Source: Streptomyces sp. NBC_00691
Lineage (GTDB): Bacteria; Actinomycetota; Actinomycetes; Streptomycetales; Streptomycetaceae
Length of the DNA stretch: 64,000 nt
Direction of reading: 5' to 3'
Assembly (NCBI RefSeq): GCF_036226665.1
Contig: NZ_CP109007.1
Span: 3,822,501 to 3,886,500 of the forward strand
A program made the translations under genes and the position numbers. Numbering within the stretch: the stretch's first letter is position 1; each line of letters starts with the position of its first letter. Positions 26,724 through 35,914 of the stretch are shown in pieces. The notes beneath the pieces are model-generated. The model worked only from the letters and a program-made list of their open reading frames with translations. It was not told where the DNA came from and did no database searches.

Positions 26724-27665
26724 TCAGATCATGAGCACGATCCGCCCCGGCCGGTGGCCCGCCTCCGCGCGGCGGTGGGCCTCGGCGACCTCCTCCAGCG
26801 GCATGACGTCGGCCACCCGGGTGATCAGCTCGCGGTCCGCCACCTTCCGCAGCGCCTCCTTGAGCCGGGCGGCGTCCGGGCGGGCGCGGACGGCCTCGAC
26901 GCGGATGTTCCGTTCGGCGAGCGGGACCCGGTCGGGAGCGATCGCGACGAAGACGCCGTCATCCTTCAGCAGCGGGAGGAGCTCCCCGCCGACGAGCGCC
27001 CCGTCGAAGATCCCGTCCACCCGCTCCGGGGCCGCCTCGGCCACCCGGGCACGCACCTCCTCCAGGCTGCCGCGCGGGACGGCGTGGTCCGCGCCGAGAA
27101 TCCTCAGCTCGCTCTCGTCGCCCTCGTGGGCGACGGCCACGACCCGCAGTCCGGCCGCATGGGCGTACTGGACGGCGAACCGGCCCACCACGGCGCTCGC
27201 ACCGGTCACGAGCAGCGTCGACCCGGCCGGCAGCGCGAGACGGTCGAGGCCCTGCTGGGCCGTGTCCGAGGCCAGCGGGACGGACGCGGCCACGGTGAAC
27301 TCCACGTCGTCCGGGATCACGGCCAGCCACGCCGGATCGACCCAGATGACCTCGGCGTACGTGCCCTCGCCGGTCAGCAGCTCGTACCAGGGGATGTGAC
27401 CGGCCACACGGGTCCCGGGGTCCATTCCGGGCGCCGGGTCGAGCAGCTTTCCCGCGAAGTCCGTCCCCAGGACGAACGGGGGCTTGAGATCACCGACCGC
27501 GTCGGCGTACAGGCCGGCCCGGATCCGGATGTCCGCCTGGTTCACACCGGCGGCCTTGAGCCGCACCCGCACCATGCCGGGGACGGCCCCGGCCTCCGGC
27601 TCCGGCCGACGGGCCATTCTGAGGACCTCGGGTCCGCCGTAGGCGGTCACTTCGACGACACGCAT
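26724..27665 (-). CDS. NADP-dependent quinone oxidoreductase-like protein (medium-chain dehydrogenase)
   Basis: 313 residues. The N-terminal GroES-like domain (VRVRLKAAGVNQADIRIRAGLY) is followed by a Rossmann domain with LLVTGASAVVGRFAVQYAHAAG near residue 150 (variant of AxxGxxG). The catalytic zinc Cys/His ligands of alcohol dehydrogenases are absent, placing it with zeta-crystallin/QOR enzymes that reduce quinones or enones with NADPH. The ATG at 27665 gives MRVVEVTAYGGPEVLRM, the standard family start. The gene stands alone. Confidence 0.9.
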   Translation of the reverse strand: MRVVEVTAYGGPEVLRMARRPEPEAGAVPGMVRVRLKAAGVNQADIRIRAGLYADAVGDLKPPFVLGTDFAGKLLDPAPGMDPGTRVAGHIPWYELLTGEGTYAEVIWVDPAWLAVIPDDVEFTVAASVPLASDTAQQGLDRLALPAGSTLLVTGASAVVGRFAVQYAHAAGLRVVAVAHEGDESELRILGADHAVPRGSLEEVRARVAEAAPERVDGIFDGALVGGELLPLLKDDGVFVAIAPDRVPLAERNIRVEAVRARPDAARLKEALRKVADRELITRVADVMPLEEVAEAHRRAEAGHRPGRIVLMI

Positions 27666-27701
27666 GGGGTTCTCCTCAGAATGAAGGCCCCCTCGTGGCC
27701 A

Positions 27702-28037
27702 TTACACCCACGCTCCCCACCCCCGGCAACCTCTGATGAGCCGCCCGCGCACGGCCCGCCCGCTCCGGCCCGCCCGGCCCACCCCGGACCCGGCCCGCGG
27801 AGAGGCCTGGTTGACGGAAGGACGAACGAAGAACCCGCGCCGCACGGTCGCGCCGGGTCCGGTCACGACGGTGCTGGCGGCGGCCCCGGCGCCGATGGAG
27901 GTGTCGAGCTGGACGCGGTAGCCGATCCGGCGGCGGCGCGGAACCCACCACTGGACCCAGATGGCGGCGACGGAGACGAGGACACCGGCCAGCGCGGTGA
28001 CCACGGCGATGATGCTCTCAGCGGTGAGCGAGTCCAC
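27702..28037 (-). pseudogene. Inverted N-terminal fragment of a membrane-anchored PstS-like protein
   Basis: A reading frame beginning at the GTG at 28037 gives VDSLTAESIIAVVTALAGVL and then VSVAAIWVQWWVPRRRRIGY RVQLDTSIGAGAA. This is the transmembrane N-terminus I recall from a ~500-residue Streptomyces family of membrane-anchored substrate-binding proteins. The downstream C-terminal ~45 residues turn into Arg/Gly-rich noise with no similarity to that family. The matching remainder of the family is on the opposite strand, beginning near 28096. I read this as an inverted gene fragment; the family comparison is from memory. Confidence 0.5.
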
Positions 28038-28059
28038 CCGTGCGACGGTACGGACGTGT

Positions 28060-29160
28060 GTGCGGCGACGGCGGGTACGTCGCTCCCCGCCGTCTGGACT
28101 GCTCGTCCTGCTCACCGGCGGGCCGACGGGCGGCCCCGTCACCGTCGAGGGCACCCTCGACGACGGCGTCGTCCACGTCAACCACAGCACGACCCCCGAC
28201 GACAAGGCGCCCCTGTTCAGCCGGGTCGCGCGGACCGTCACCCTCACCCTCACGCTCTGCATGATCGCCCTCGCCGTGATCATCGTCCGGGAGCGGACCC
28301 CGCCTCCGATCGGCTGCGCCACGGGCGATCTCACCGTCGTCGGGTCGACGGCCTTCGCCCCCGTCGTACGGGACGTCGCGAAGAAGTACGAGAAGGACTG
28401 CGAGGGCGCGACCGTGCGCGTGGAGACCCACGGGTCGACGTCCGGGACACGGCGGCTGGCCGAGCAGGGCGCGAAGACCGCCAAGGGCTCCCCCTCGGTC
28501 GTCGCCCTGTCCGACGGGCGCAAGCCGGACGGCTTCCCCGAGCTGCGGGAGAGCATGGTCGCCGTCTCCCTCTACACCCTCGTCCTCAACGACGACGTGC
28601 CCGTGGACAACCTGACCCTGGACCAGATCCGCCGGATCTACCGGGGCGAGATCAAGAACTGGGGCGAGCTGGTGCCGAGCCTGGACCAGCCGGTCCTGCT
28701 GGTCAGCCGGGACGCCAACTCCGGTACCAGGGAGGTCTTCCAGCGCCGGGTCCTCGGACGCAACGAGCCCGCCAACTCCTCCCTGGACTGCCGGACCAGC
28801 AACGATCCCGAGTCGGAGGTCGTCCGCTGCGAACTCGACTCCACGGACCAGGTCCTGTCCACGGTGGCCAGGCTGTCCGGCGCGATCGGCTACAGCGAGG
28901 TGCGGAAGGGCACCGGTCTGAAAGGCCTGCACCGGGTGGCCATCGACGGCCGCAGACCGGTCCTGGACGAGCTGGGCGAGTCGAGCTACCCGTACCGGGA
29001 GATCGAGTACGCGTACACCTGGCGGGAACCGAAGGCCGACTCGCCGGCCGCCAGCTTCCTCACCTATCTGCGCTGGGGCAGCGGCCAGGACATCATCCGC
29101 GTCCACGGGCACCTGCCCTGCTCGACGCCGAAGGGGCTGCGGATCTGCGGGGAGGGCTGA
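28060..29160 (+). pseudogene. PstS-like phosphate-binding protein missing its normal N-terminus
   Basis: The substrate-binding domain is intact: a transmembrane helix (LTLTLCMIALAVIIV) at ~65-80, then LTVVGSTAFAPVVRDVAKKY, a THGSTSGTRRL phosphate loop, SRDANSGTREVF and a C-terminal LPCSTPKGLRICGE. The first ~12 codons, before LLVLLTGGPTGGP, have no ribosome site and no family resemblance. The typical N-terminal region (TM helix plus ~100 residues) is missing, and what looks like it lies inverted upstream. A GTG at 28060 is used as nominal start. It could still be expressed as a shortened protein. Confidence 0.55.
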
Positions 29161-29276
29161 CCGCCCGCCCGGCGCCGACCACCGGTCCGGCGGGCATGGG
29201 GCGGACACCGGCGCAGCCCCGTCCGGCGGGCGATCGGTAGGGACGGCCGACCCCCGGTCTGGCATGCTCTGACGAC

Positions 29277-31169
29277 GTGGATCCATTGAACGCGGAAGAC
29301 CCGGTCAGCATCGGCCCGTTCCGTCTGCTCGGCCGCCTCGGGGTCGGGGGCATGGGCCGGGTGTTCCTGGCGCGTTCGGCCGGCGGGCGGACCGTCGCGG
29401 TGAAGGTCGTGCACGCGGAGCTGGCCGCCCAGGAGGAGTTCCGGCGCCGGTTCGCCCGCGAGGTCGCCTCCCTGGAGCGCGTCGGCGGCACGGGCACCGC
29501 ACCCGTCCTCGGCTCGGACACCGCCGCCGACTCCCCGTGGGTGGCGATCGGCTACGTACCGGGGCCGTCGCTGCGGGCCGTGGTCGGCGACGAGTTCGGC
29601 CCGCTGCCGCCCGCGACCGTGAAGGCGCTGGCCTCCGGTCTCGCCCGCGCCCTCGTGCACATCCACGCGGCCGGACTCGTGCACCGCGACCTCAAGCCCT
29701 CCAACGTCCTGCTCACCGTCGACGGGCCGCGGATCATCGACTTCGGCATCGCGCGGGCCGTCGACACCGTCGCCGACGGCGGCGATCTGACCACCACCGG
29801 CGCGGTCGTCGGCTCCCCCGGCTTCATGTCGCCCGAACAGGTGCGGGGCGACCGGCTCACCCCGGCGTCGGACATCTTCTGCCTCGGCTCCGTCCTGGCG
29901 TACGCGGCGACCGGCCGTTCCCCCTTCGGGACGGCCGACAGCGGCGTGCACGCGACGATGTTCCGGATCGCCCACGACGAGCCCGACCTGACGGATCTGG
30001 CACCCGAGCTGACCGGGGTGATCCGGGCCTGTCTCGCCAAGGACGCGGCCGCGCGGCCGACGGCCGCAGAGATCGCGGAGACCCTGCCGATCCCCGACCC
30101 CTGGCTCCCCGCCGATGTCCTGGCCCGCCTCGGCCGGCACGCGGCACGGCTCCTGGAGGCCGAGACGGAGAGCGCGACGGGCACGGGCGCCGGTGGCGCC
30201 ATCCGCGCCGACGGTGACCCGACCCCGCCCACCCCCCTCCCGTCCACCGCCTCCACGACGCCCCGGCCGCAGGCCGGCCGCCCGCGCCGGACCGCCCTGG
30301 CCGCCGGAGCCGCGGCCCTCGCGGTGGCCGCCGCCGCCACCCTCGCGTACACCTTCTGGCCCGACCCGGACACCGGCATGGACGACCGGAAGAACCAGGC
30401 CCCGAGCGGCACCGGCAAGGTCGCGGCCCGCCCCGCCGGCATCGTCCCGGCCGCCTTCCTCGGCGCCTGGGAGGGCGTCGTCCAGGGCTCCCCGACCCAC
30501 CCGCGGGAGACCGGCCGGTTCGAGATCACACAGGGCGCTGCGGGCTCCAAGAGCGCGGTCTACGTCCAGGTCGCCGAGAACCGCCTGTGCATGGGACGCT
30601 CCCGGCTCGTCTCCGCCGACGAGGACAAGGTCGTCCTCGGCGAGTCCGACGTGACGACCAGCGTGCCCGCCCAGCGCTGCGTCCCCGCCGCCCACCAGAC
30701 GCTGACGCTGCGCTCCCCCGACGTCCTGGAGTGGACCTCGGGCACCGCGAAGGCCACCTTCCGCAAGGCCCCCACCGGCACCGAGGTCGTCCCCGCGCGC
30801 TTCCTCGGCACCTGGTCGCGCATCCCCGCCCCGGAGATCTACGGCGAGAACGACGACCGCTACACCTCGCAGGTGACGATCACCCAGGGCCCGGTCGGCG
30901 CGCCCGTGGTGAACACCCTCGACGGCTATCCGCGCACGGTCGACGGCGTGCTCATGGACGAGGACTGGTCCTGCGGGACCACGGCCGTCCTCGCGGGCGT
31001 CGGCGGCCAGCTGATCGTCGGCCCGTCGACCCGGGACACCAACGCCTGGGACCGCGAATGCCAGGAGGGCCTGTCGCGCTATCTGGTGGTCGACAAGCTG
31101 AACGGCAAGGACCGGCTCCTGGTCTACCCGATGCTCGACGGCGAACCGAACGAGTACTACCGCTCCTAG
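29277..31169 (+). CDS. Receptor-type serine/threonine protein kinase (Hanks type)
   Basis: 630 residues from a GTG. Kinase domain ~12-280: Gly-loop LGVGGMGRVF, Lys43 in AVKVVH, HRDLKPSN with Asp138, IDFGIAR with Asp155, and SPGFMSPEQVRGD in the activation segment. A Pro/Thr-rich juxtamembrane linker leads to one TM helix (ALAAGAAALAVAAAATLAYTFW, ~345). The extracytoplasmic part (~375-630) appears to be two related ~115-residue domains, each starting with (I/V)VPAxFLGxW and containing Cys pairs. The ligand is unknown. The stop overlaps the convergent LysR stop by CTAG. Confidence 0.92.
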   Translation: MDPLNAEDPVSIGPFRLLGRLGVGGMGRVFLARSAGGRTVAVKVVHAELAAQEEFRRRFAREVASLERVGGTGTAPVLGSDTAADSPWVAIGYVPGPSLRAVVGDEFGPLPPATVKALASGLARALVHIHAAGLVHRDLKPSNVLLTVDGPRIIDFGIARAVDTVADGGDLTTTGAVVGSPGFMSPEQVRGDRLTPASDIFCLGSVLAYAATGRSPFGTADSGVHATMFRIAHDEPDLTDLAPELTGVIRACLAKDAAARPTAAEIAETLPIPDPWLPADVLARLGRHAARLLEAETESATGTGAGGAIRADGDPTPPTPLPSTASTTPRPQAGRPRRTALAAGAAALAVAAAATLAYTFWPDPDTGMDDRKNQAPSGTGKVAARPAGIVPAAFLGAWEGVVQGSPTHPRETGRFEITQGAAGSKSAVYVQVAENRLCMGRSRLVSADEDKVVLGESDVTTSVPAQRCVPAAHQTLTLRSPDVLEWTSGTAKATFRKAPTGTEVVPARFLGTWSRIPAPEIYGENDDRYTSQVTITQGPVGAPVVNTLDGYPRTVDGVLMDEDWSCGTTAVLAGVGGQLIVGPSTRDTNAWDRECQEGLSRYLVVDKLNGKDRLLVYPMLDGEPNEYYRS

Positions 31170-32080
31170 GAGACGGACCGCCCGGGCAGTCCCGCCGCCG
31201 CCTCGGCGTACCCGCGGACCAGGGGACGGGTGTCGTCCGCGCGGTGGGCGAGGGCGAGGTGGCTGGGGCCGATGCCGTCGACGGGACGGGTGACGACTCC
31301 GTCGCGGGCGAGGAGCGGGGCGTTTCCGGCGGCGACCAGACAGATGCCGTGGCCGCCGACGAGGGCCTCGTACGTCTCGTCGGCGCTGGCGATCTCCGCG
31401 CCGACGACCGGCGGGCGGCCGCCCCGGGCGTCCAGCGCCAGCCAGTGGTCACGCAGTTCGGGCCCGGTGTCCGGCAGGGCGAGGAACGGCTCGTCGAGGA
31501 GCTCCGCGAAGTGGAGGCGCTCGCGGGCGGCCAGCCGATGGGTCTCCGGAAGGGCGACGAACCGGGGTTCGGCGGCCACGACGACCCAGCGGAAGCGTTC
31601 CGCCGCGGGCAGCGGCAGCCAGACGAACGCCACGTCGCTGGCGCCGTCGGCGAGTCCGGCCGTCGGGTCCTCCCACCCCACCTGGCGCAGCTTGAGGACC
31701 GCCTCCGGGTGGGCCTCGGTGAATCGGGAGCGGATCGAGGGAAGCAGCCCGCCGCGCCCGGGGCTGGTGGACATGCCGACGACGAGCGTGGTCCGCTCGG
31801 CCGCGCGGGCCCGCCGTACGGCCCCGTCCGCCTCGGCCCAGGCGGCGAGCACGGCGCGGGCGTGCGGCAGCAGGGCCGTACCGACGGAGGTGAGACGGAC
31901 GCCGTGCCGGTCGCGGTCGAAGAGCGGCGCGCCGAGCTGACGTTCCAGGGCCCGGATCTGCTTGCTGAGGGCGGGCTGGGAGACGTACAGCCGCTCGGCG
32001 GCGCGGGTGAAGTGCAGTTCCTCGGCGACGGCGACGAAGTACCTCAAGTCCCGGCCGTGCACGTCCATGGTCATGCCCAT
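31166..32080 (-). CDS. LysR family transcriptional regulator
   Basis: 304 residues. The N-terminal HTH is canonical (LRYFVAVAEELHFTRAAERLYVSQPALSKQIRALERQLGAPLF). The C-terminal two-subdomain co-inducer region begins near residue 95 with TTLVVGMSTSPGRGG. The gene is divergent from the SDR oxidoreductase, which starts 96 bp away. That is the standard LysR arrangement, so the SDR gene is the likely target. Its stop codon overlaps the convergent kinase stop by four bases. Three nearby Met codons (1, 3, 5) make the exact start unsure. Confidence 0.92.
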   Translation of the reverse strand: MGMTMDVHGRDLRYFVAVAEELHFTRAAERLYVSQPALSKQIRALERQLGAPLFDRDRHGVRLTSVGTALLPHARAVLAAWAEADGAVRRARAAERTTLVVGMSTSPGRGGLLPSIRSRFTEAHPEAVLKLRQVGWEDPTAGLADGASDVAFVWLPLPAAERFRWVVVAAEPRFVALPETHRLAARERLHFAELLDEPFLALPDTGPELRDHWLALDARGGRPPVVGAEIASADETYEALVGGHGICLVAAGNAPLLARDGVVTRPVDGIGPSHLALAHRADDTRPLVRGYAEAAAGLPGRSVS

Positions 32081-32175
32081 GGGCTATCACAACAGATCTT
32101 GGACCGGCAACGGCCTTGTGGCACAGGCTGGTTGAGCCATCGGAGCGAGGACGAGAACGAGGAAGAGGGATCCAC

Positions 32176-33006
32176 ATGAGCAAGGTCTGGCTGATCACGG
32201 GCGCCAACAGCGGTTTCGGACGTGCCTTCGCCGAGGCGGCGATCGCGGCCGGCGACGTCGTGGTCGCCGCGGCCCGCCGTACCGAGACCCTGGACGACCT
32301 GGTCGCGGCCCACCCGGACCAGGTCGACCCGGTCGCGCTGGACGTCACCGACGCGGTGGCTGTCGACCGGGTCGTCGCGGAGGTCGCCGAGCGCCACGGC
32401 CGCATCGACGTCCTCGTCAACAACGCGGGACGCACGCACGTCGGTTCGGTCGAGGAGACCTCCGACGCCGAACTCCGCTCCCTCTTCGACGTGCACGTCT
32501 TCGGGCCCGCGGCCCTGACGCGCGCGGTCCTGCCCCATATGCGGGCCCGCCGCTCGGGCGCGATCGTGCAGCTCAGCAGTGTCGGCGGCCAGATGTCGAT
32601 GGCCGGCTTCGGGGCGTACAGCGCGACGAAGTTCGCGCTGGAGGGGATGTCGGAGGCGCTCGCGGCGGAGGTACGGCCGCTGGGCATCGACGTCCTGATC
32701 GTCGAACCGGGCGCCTTCCGCACGAGCCTCTTCGGCAACCACAGCCTGAGCGGCGACGGCATCGCGGACTACACGGACACGGTGGGCGCGACCCGCGCGT
32801 TCGTCGAGACGGGCGGCGGCGCGCAGGAGGGTGACCCGGCGAAGGCGGCCGCGGCGGTCCTCGCCGCCCTGAACGCCGACGAGACGCCGATGCGGCTCGC
32901 CCTGGGCGACGATTCGATCGACACGATCCTGGGCCACCTGGACCAGGTCAGGTCGGACCTGACGACCTGGGAGAAGGTCGGCCGGGACACGAAGCTGACC
33001 GGCTGA
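32176..33006 (+). CDS. Classical SDR-family NAD(P)-dependent oxidoreductase
   Basis: 276 residues from an ATG. TGANSGFGRA (residues 9-18) is the cofactor-binding motif, with Ser135, Tyr148 and Lys152 (YSATK) as the catalytic residues and VNNAG at 81-85. The divergent LysR regulator probably controls it. The substrate is unknown; similar proteins are annotated only as oxidoreductase. The intergenic region between them (32081-32175) contains the small palindrome TGTGGCACA. Confidence 0.92.
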   Translation: MSKVWLITGANSGFGRAFAEAAIAAGDVVVAAARRTETLDDLVAAHPDQVDPVALDVTDAVAVDRVVAEVAERHGRIDVLVNNAGRTHVGSVEETSDAELRSLFDVHVFGPAALTRAVLPHMRARRSGAIVQLSSVGGQMSMAGFGAYSATKFALEGMSEALAAEVRPLGIDVLIVEPGAFRTSLFGNHSLSGDGIADYTDTVGATRAFVETGGGAQEGDPAKAAAAVLAALNADETPMRLALGDDSIDTILGHLDQVRSDLTTWEKVGRDTKLTG

Positions 33007-33050
33007 GGCGCCGGGGAACGAAGCGACCGGCCGAGGCCGTCGGGAAGGAC

Positions 33051-33090
33051 TCGGGGGCAGGCGTTCCGCGAACGGAACGCCTGCCCCCGA
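33051..33090. terminator. Bidirectional terminator, 18-bp perfect stem
   Basis: A perfect 18-bp stem (TCGGGGGCAGGCGTTCCG, 33051-33068, with its complement at 33073-33090) closes a CGAA/TTCG tetraloop. It lies between the convergent SDR gene (stop 33006) and purA (stop 33100). There is no U-tract on either side. Confidence 0.85.
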
Positions 33091-33099
33091 CCCGTCCCT

Positions 33100-34383
33100 C
33101 TAGAGGAACGAGTTGATCTCGATCGTCTCGGTGCGGCCGGGGCCGACGCCGATCGCGGAGATCGGGGCGCCCGACATCTCCTCCAGCGCCTTCACGTACG
33201 CCTGCGCGTTCTTCGGCAGGTCCGCGAAGGTCTTCGCCTTGGTGATGTCCTCGGACCAGCCCGGCAGCATCTCGTAGATCGGCTTCGCGTGGTGGAAGTC
33301 GGTCTGCGAGTACGGCAGCTCCTCGACGCGCTTGCCGTCGATCTCGTACGCGACGCAGACCGGGATCTGCTCCCAGCCCGTCAGCACGTCGAGCTTGGTG
33401 AGGAAGAAGTCCGTCAGGCCGTTGACCCGGGTCGCGTAGCGCGCGATGACCGCGTCGAACCAGCCGCAGCGACGGTCACGGCCGGTGGTGACACCGCGCT
33501 CGCCGCCGATGCGGCGCAGCGCCTCGCCGTCCGCGTCGAACAGCTCCGTCGGGAACGGGCCGGCGCCGACACGGGTCGTGTACGCCTTGAGGATGCCGAT
33601 GACCCGGCTGATCTTCGTCGGGCCCACGCCGGCGCCGGTGCAGGCGCCGCCCGCGGTCGGGTTCGAGGAGGTGACGAAGGGGTACGTGCCGTGGTCGACG
33701 TCGAGCAGCGTGCCCTGGCCGCCCTCGAACAGGACGACCTTGTCCTCGTCGAGCGCGTTGTTCAGGATCAGCGTGGTGTCCGCGACGAACGGCTTGATCT
33801 GCTCCGCGTACTGGAGCATCTCCTCGACGATCTGCTCCGCGTCGATCGCCCGGCGGTTGTACAGCTTGGCGAGCAGCTGGTTCTTGCCCTCCAGCGCCGC
33901 CTCGACCTTCTGGGTGAGGATCGACTCGTCGTACAGGTCCTGGACCCGGATGCCGACGCGGTTGATCTTGTCGGCGTAGGTCGGACCGATGCCGCGACCC
34001 GTGGTGCCGATCTTGCGCTTGCCGAGGAACCGTTCCGTCACCTTGTCGAGGGTGACGTTGTACGGGGTGATCAGGTGGGCGTTACCGCTGATCAGGAGCT
34101 TCGACGTGTCGACGCCGCGCTCGTTCAGTCCACTCAGCTCGGAGAGCAGGACCGCCGGGTCGACGACGACACCGTTTCCGATCACCGGGGTACACCCCGG
34201 TGAGAGGATTCCGGAAGGGAGAAGATGCAGCGCGTACTTCTGGTCGCCGACGACGACGGTGTGGCCGGCGTTGTTGCCGCCCTGGTAGCGCACTACATAG
34301 TCAACGGATCCACCGAGGAGATCGGTGGCCTTTCCCTTGCCCTCGTCACCCCACTGAGCACCGAGCAGCACAAGTGCGGGCAC
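33100..34383 (-). CDS. purA: Adenylosuccinate synthetase
   Basis: 427 residues, the standard length. It couples IMP and aspartate to adenylosuccinate with GTP, the first committed step to AMP, in the cytoplasm. Catalytic Asp13 lies in WGDEGKGK (residues 11-18, the phosphate loop) and His41 in NNAGHTVVVG, the E. coli numbering exactly. STGRGIGPTYADK and the GTP-specificity TTGRDRRCGW motif are present. It is divergent from the DAG-kinase-like gene, with about 140 bp between the starts. Confidence 0.97.
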   Translation of the reverse strand: MPALVLLGAQWGDEGKGKATDLLGGSVDYVVRYQGGNNAGHTVVVGDQKYALHLLPSGILSPGCTPVIGNGVVVDPAVLLSELSGLNERGVDTSKLLISGNAHLITPYNVTLDKVTERFLGKRKIGTTGRGIGPTYADKINRVGIRVQDLYDESILTQKVEAALEGKNQLLAKLYNRRAIDAEQIVEEMLQYAEQIKPFVADTTLILNNALDEDKVVLFEGGQGTLLDVDHGTYPFVTSSNPTAGGACTGAGVGPTKISRVIGILKAYTTRVGAGPFPTELFDADGEALRRIGGERGVTTGRDRRCGWFDAVIARYATRVNGLTDFFLTKLDVLTGWEQIPVCVAYEIDGKRVEELPYSQTDFHHAKPIYEMLPGWSEDITKAKTFADLPKNAQAYVKALEEMSGAPISAIGVGPGRTETIEINSFL

Positions 34384-34463
34384 AGGCGTACACCCCTTCC
34401 GGGTGGGGCATGTCCAAGGTCAGGGGCCGAGGCCGCCTCACCGGTGTGCCCCGGAATAGACGA

Positions 34464-34491
34464 AGCCCCTGGCGCAATAGCGCAAGGGGCT
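34464..34491. other. Hairpin in the purA leader/divergent promoter region
   Basis: AGCCCCT then GGCGC, loop AATA, then GCGC and AAGGGGCT forms an 11-bp stem with one G-A mismatch. It lies 80-110 bp upstream of purA and 35 bp upstream of the divergent gene. In the purA direction it is followed by TTCGTC rather than a U-tract. Whether it is an attenuator, promoter element or chance is not known. Confidence 0.4.
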
Positions 34492-34525
34492 CTTGCACAA
34501 AGATGCTACCCGAGGAAGGACCGAG

Positions 34526-35323
34526 GTGTCGGATCACGACCAGCTGCTGGTCATCGTCGACCCGGTCGCCCGCCGAAGTGACGGCGAGTCCGTACGGATC
34601 GCGAAGGATGTGCTGTCCGCGGGCGCGGAGGCGAAGATCTGCCTGCCGGACAGCCCGGAGGAATTCACCCGGGCCCTGGCCCGGCGCGGCTCACGCCGCC
34701 CCGTGGTGCTCGGCGACGACCGTGCGCTGCTGCGTACGGTGGGCCTCCTCCACCGGGAACGGGAGCTCGCCGCGGGCGTTCTGTCCGTCGTCCCGATCGG
34801 CGCCCCGGACGCCCTGGAAATCGCCCACGCCCTCGGCGTGCCGCGCTCCACCCCGGCGGCCGCCCGCGCCGTCCTCGACGGGGCCGTACGGCGGCTCGAC
34901 CTGCTGGTCGACGACAGCGACGGTGTCGTCCTCGGCGATCTGCGGGTGCCGGCCTCGCCCGTCCTCGGTCCGGCGGCCCCGACCGTCTGGGGCACCTGCC
35001 GGTCCCTCGTCCGCACCCTGGTCCGGCCGGCTCCGACGGCCCTCGCGGTCCGCGCCCACCGGCTGCGCGTGGAGGCGGACGGGGTGCTGCTCACCGATGT
35101 GGACACCCCGCTGGAGAGCCTCACGGTCCGCTCGGTCGGCGGGACGGCCGAGGTGGTCGTCCACCCCACGGAAGCCCCGCCCCTGCGGACGACCGCCCGT
35201 GTCCTCACCGTCTCGGGCCCGGACTTCCGCTACCGCGCGGACGGCCGCGTCTCGGGGCCGGTCCGCCGCCGCACCTGGACGGTCCTGGGCGAGGCGTGGG
35301 GGCTGACGCTGCCCCGCGGCTGA
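34526..35323 (+). CDS. Diacylglycerol kinase-like catalytic-domain protein
   Basis: 265 residues from the GTG at 34526, six bases after GAAGGA. The N-terminal LLVIVDPVARRSDGESVRIAKDVL resembles the LIxNPxxG start of DAGK catalytic domains. The GGDGT nucleotide-binding motif is replaced by VLGDDRALLRTV, and the SLVR..PAPTALAVRAHRL region follows the typical order. The C-terminal ~130 residues are beta-rich. The degenerate GGDGT makes activity doubtful. Similar DAGK-annotated genes sit divergent from purA in other Streptomyces as I recall. Confidence 0.6.
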   Translation: MSDHDQLLVIVDPVARRSDGESVRIAKDVLSAGAEAKICLPDSPEEFTRALARRGSRRPVVLGDDRALLRTVGLLHRERELAAGVLSVVPIGAPDALEIAHALGVPRSTPAAARAVLDGAVRRLDLLVDDSDGVVLGDLRVPASPVLGPAAPTVWGTCRSLVRTLVRPAPTALAVRAHRLRVEADGVLLTDVDTPLESLTVRSVGGTAEVVVHPTEAPPLRTTARVLTVSGPDFRYRADGRVSGPVRRRTWTVLGEAWGLTLPRG

Positions 35324-35359
35324 GCTTTTCGGGGGGGCCGGGCCCGGGTCCCGGGCCCC

Positions 35360-35866
35360 TCAGGAACCCGTGCGGGACTCCCGGTGGGCCGCCCAGCGGT
35401 CCATGACTCCCAGCATCTCCCGCTGGAGGAACGCGAAGAACTCGGCCGTCTCGGCCGTCCGCGCGCCCGCGGCCGTCTCCGGGCCGAGCAGTTCGGACCC
35501 CTCGCGGAGGACCTTCTCCCAGCGGACGAGGATCTGGTCGCGGCGGGTGAAGGTCTCGTACCAGAGCTCGTTGTGGAGGACGTACCGCTCGCGCCGGGTG
35601 CCGGGGTCGCGCTCACGGCTGACCATGCCGACCTGGCTGAGGTAGCGGATCGCGCCGGAGACCGCTGCCGGGCTGATCCGCAGCTGCTCGGCCAGCTCGG
35701 CCGAGGTCAGCGAGGCGCCCTCGGAGGCGAGGAGCGCCGCGAAGACGCGGGAGGCCATGCGCTGCATGCCGGCTTCCGTCAGCTCACCGGCGAAGCGCTC
35801 CACGAAGCGGGACACACCCTCCTCGTTGCCGCCCTCGCCCGCCTCGGTGGTCGCCATGCCGGTCAT
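35360..35866 (-). CDS. GbsR/MarR family transcriptional regulator
   Basis: 168 residues from the ATG at 35866, five bases after AGGGAG; a longer open frame has no ribosome site. The winged HTH is at ~45-100 (MASRVFAALLASEGASLTSAELAEQLRISPAAVSGAIRYLSQVGMVSRERDPG), a GbsR-type layout. It is divergent from an ABC exporter operon, and a perfect 16-bp inverted repeat sits between the two (35915-35930). The likely role is repressor of that exporter and of itself. Confidence 0.88.
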   Translation of the reverse strand: MTGMATTEAGEGGNEEGVSRFVERFAGELTEAGMQRMASRVFAALLASEGASLTSAELAEQLRISPAAVSGAIRYLSQVGMVSRERDPGTRRERYVLHNELWYETFTRRDQILVRWEKVLREGSELLGPETAAGARTAETAEFFAFLQREMLGVMDRWAAHRESRTGS

Positions 35867-35914
35867 CGTCTCCCTCGTCCGCTCCGCCGCCTCGACTTTA
35901 TACGCTTCCTTAAC

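Noticed and set aside
33051..33090. A cloned or phage attachment site
   Set aside because: It is a simple perfect hairpin between convergent genes, best explained as a bidirectional terminator.
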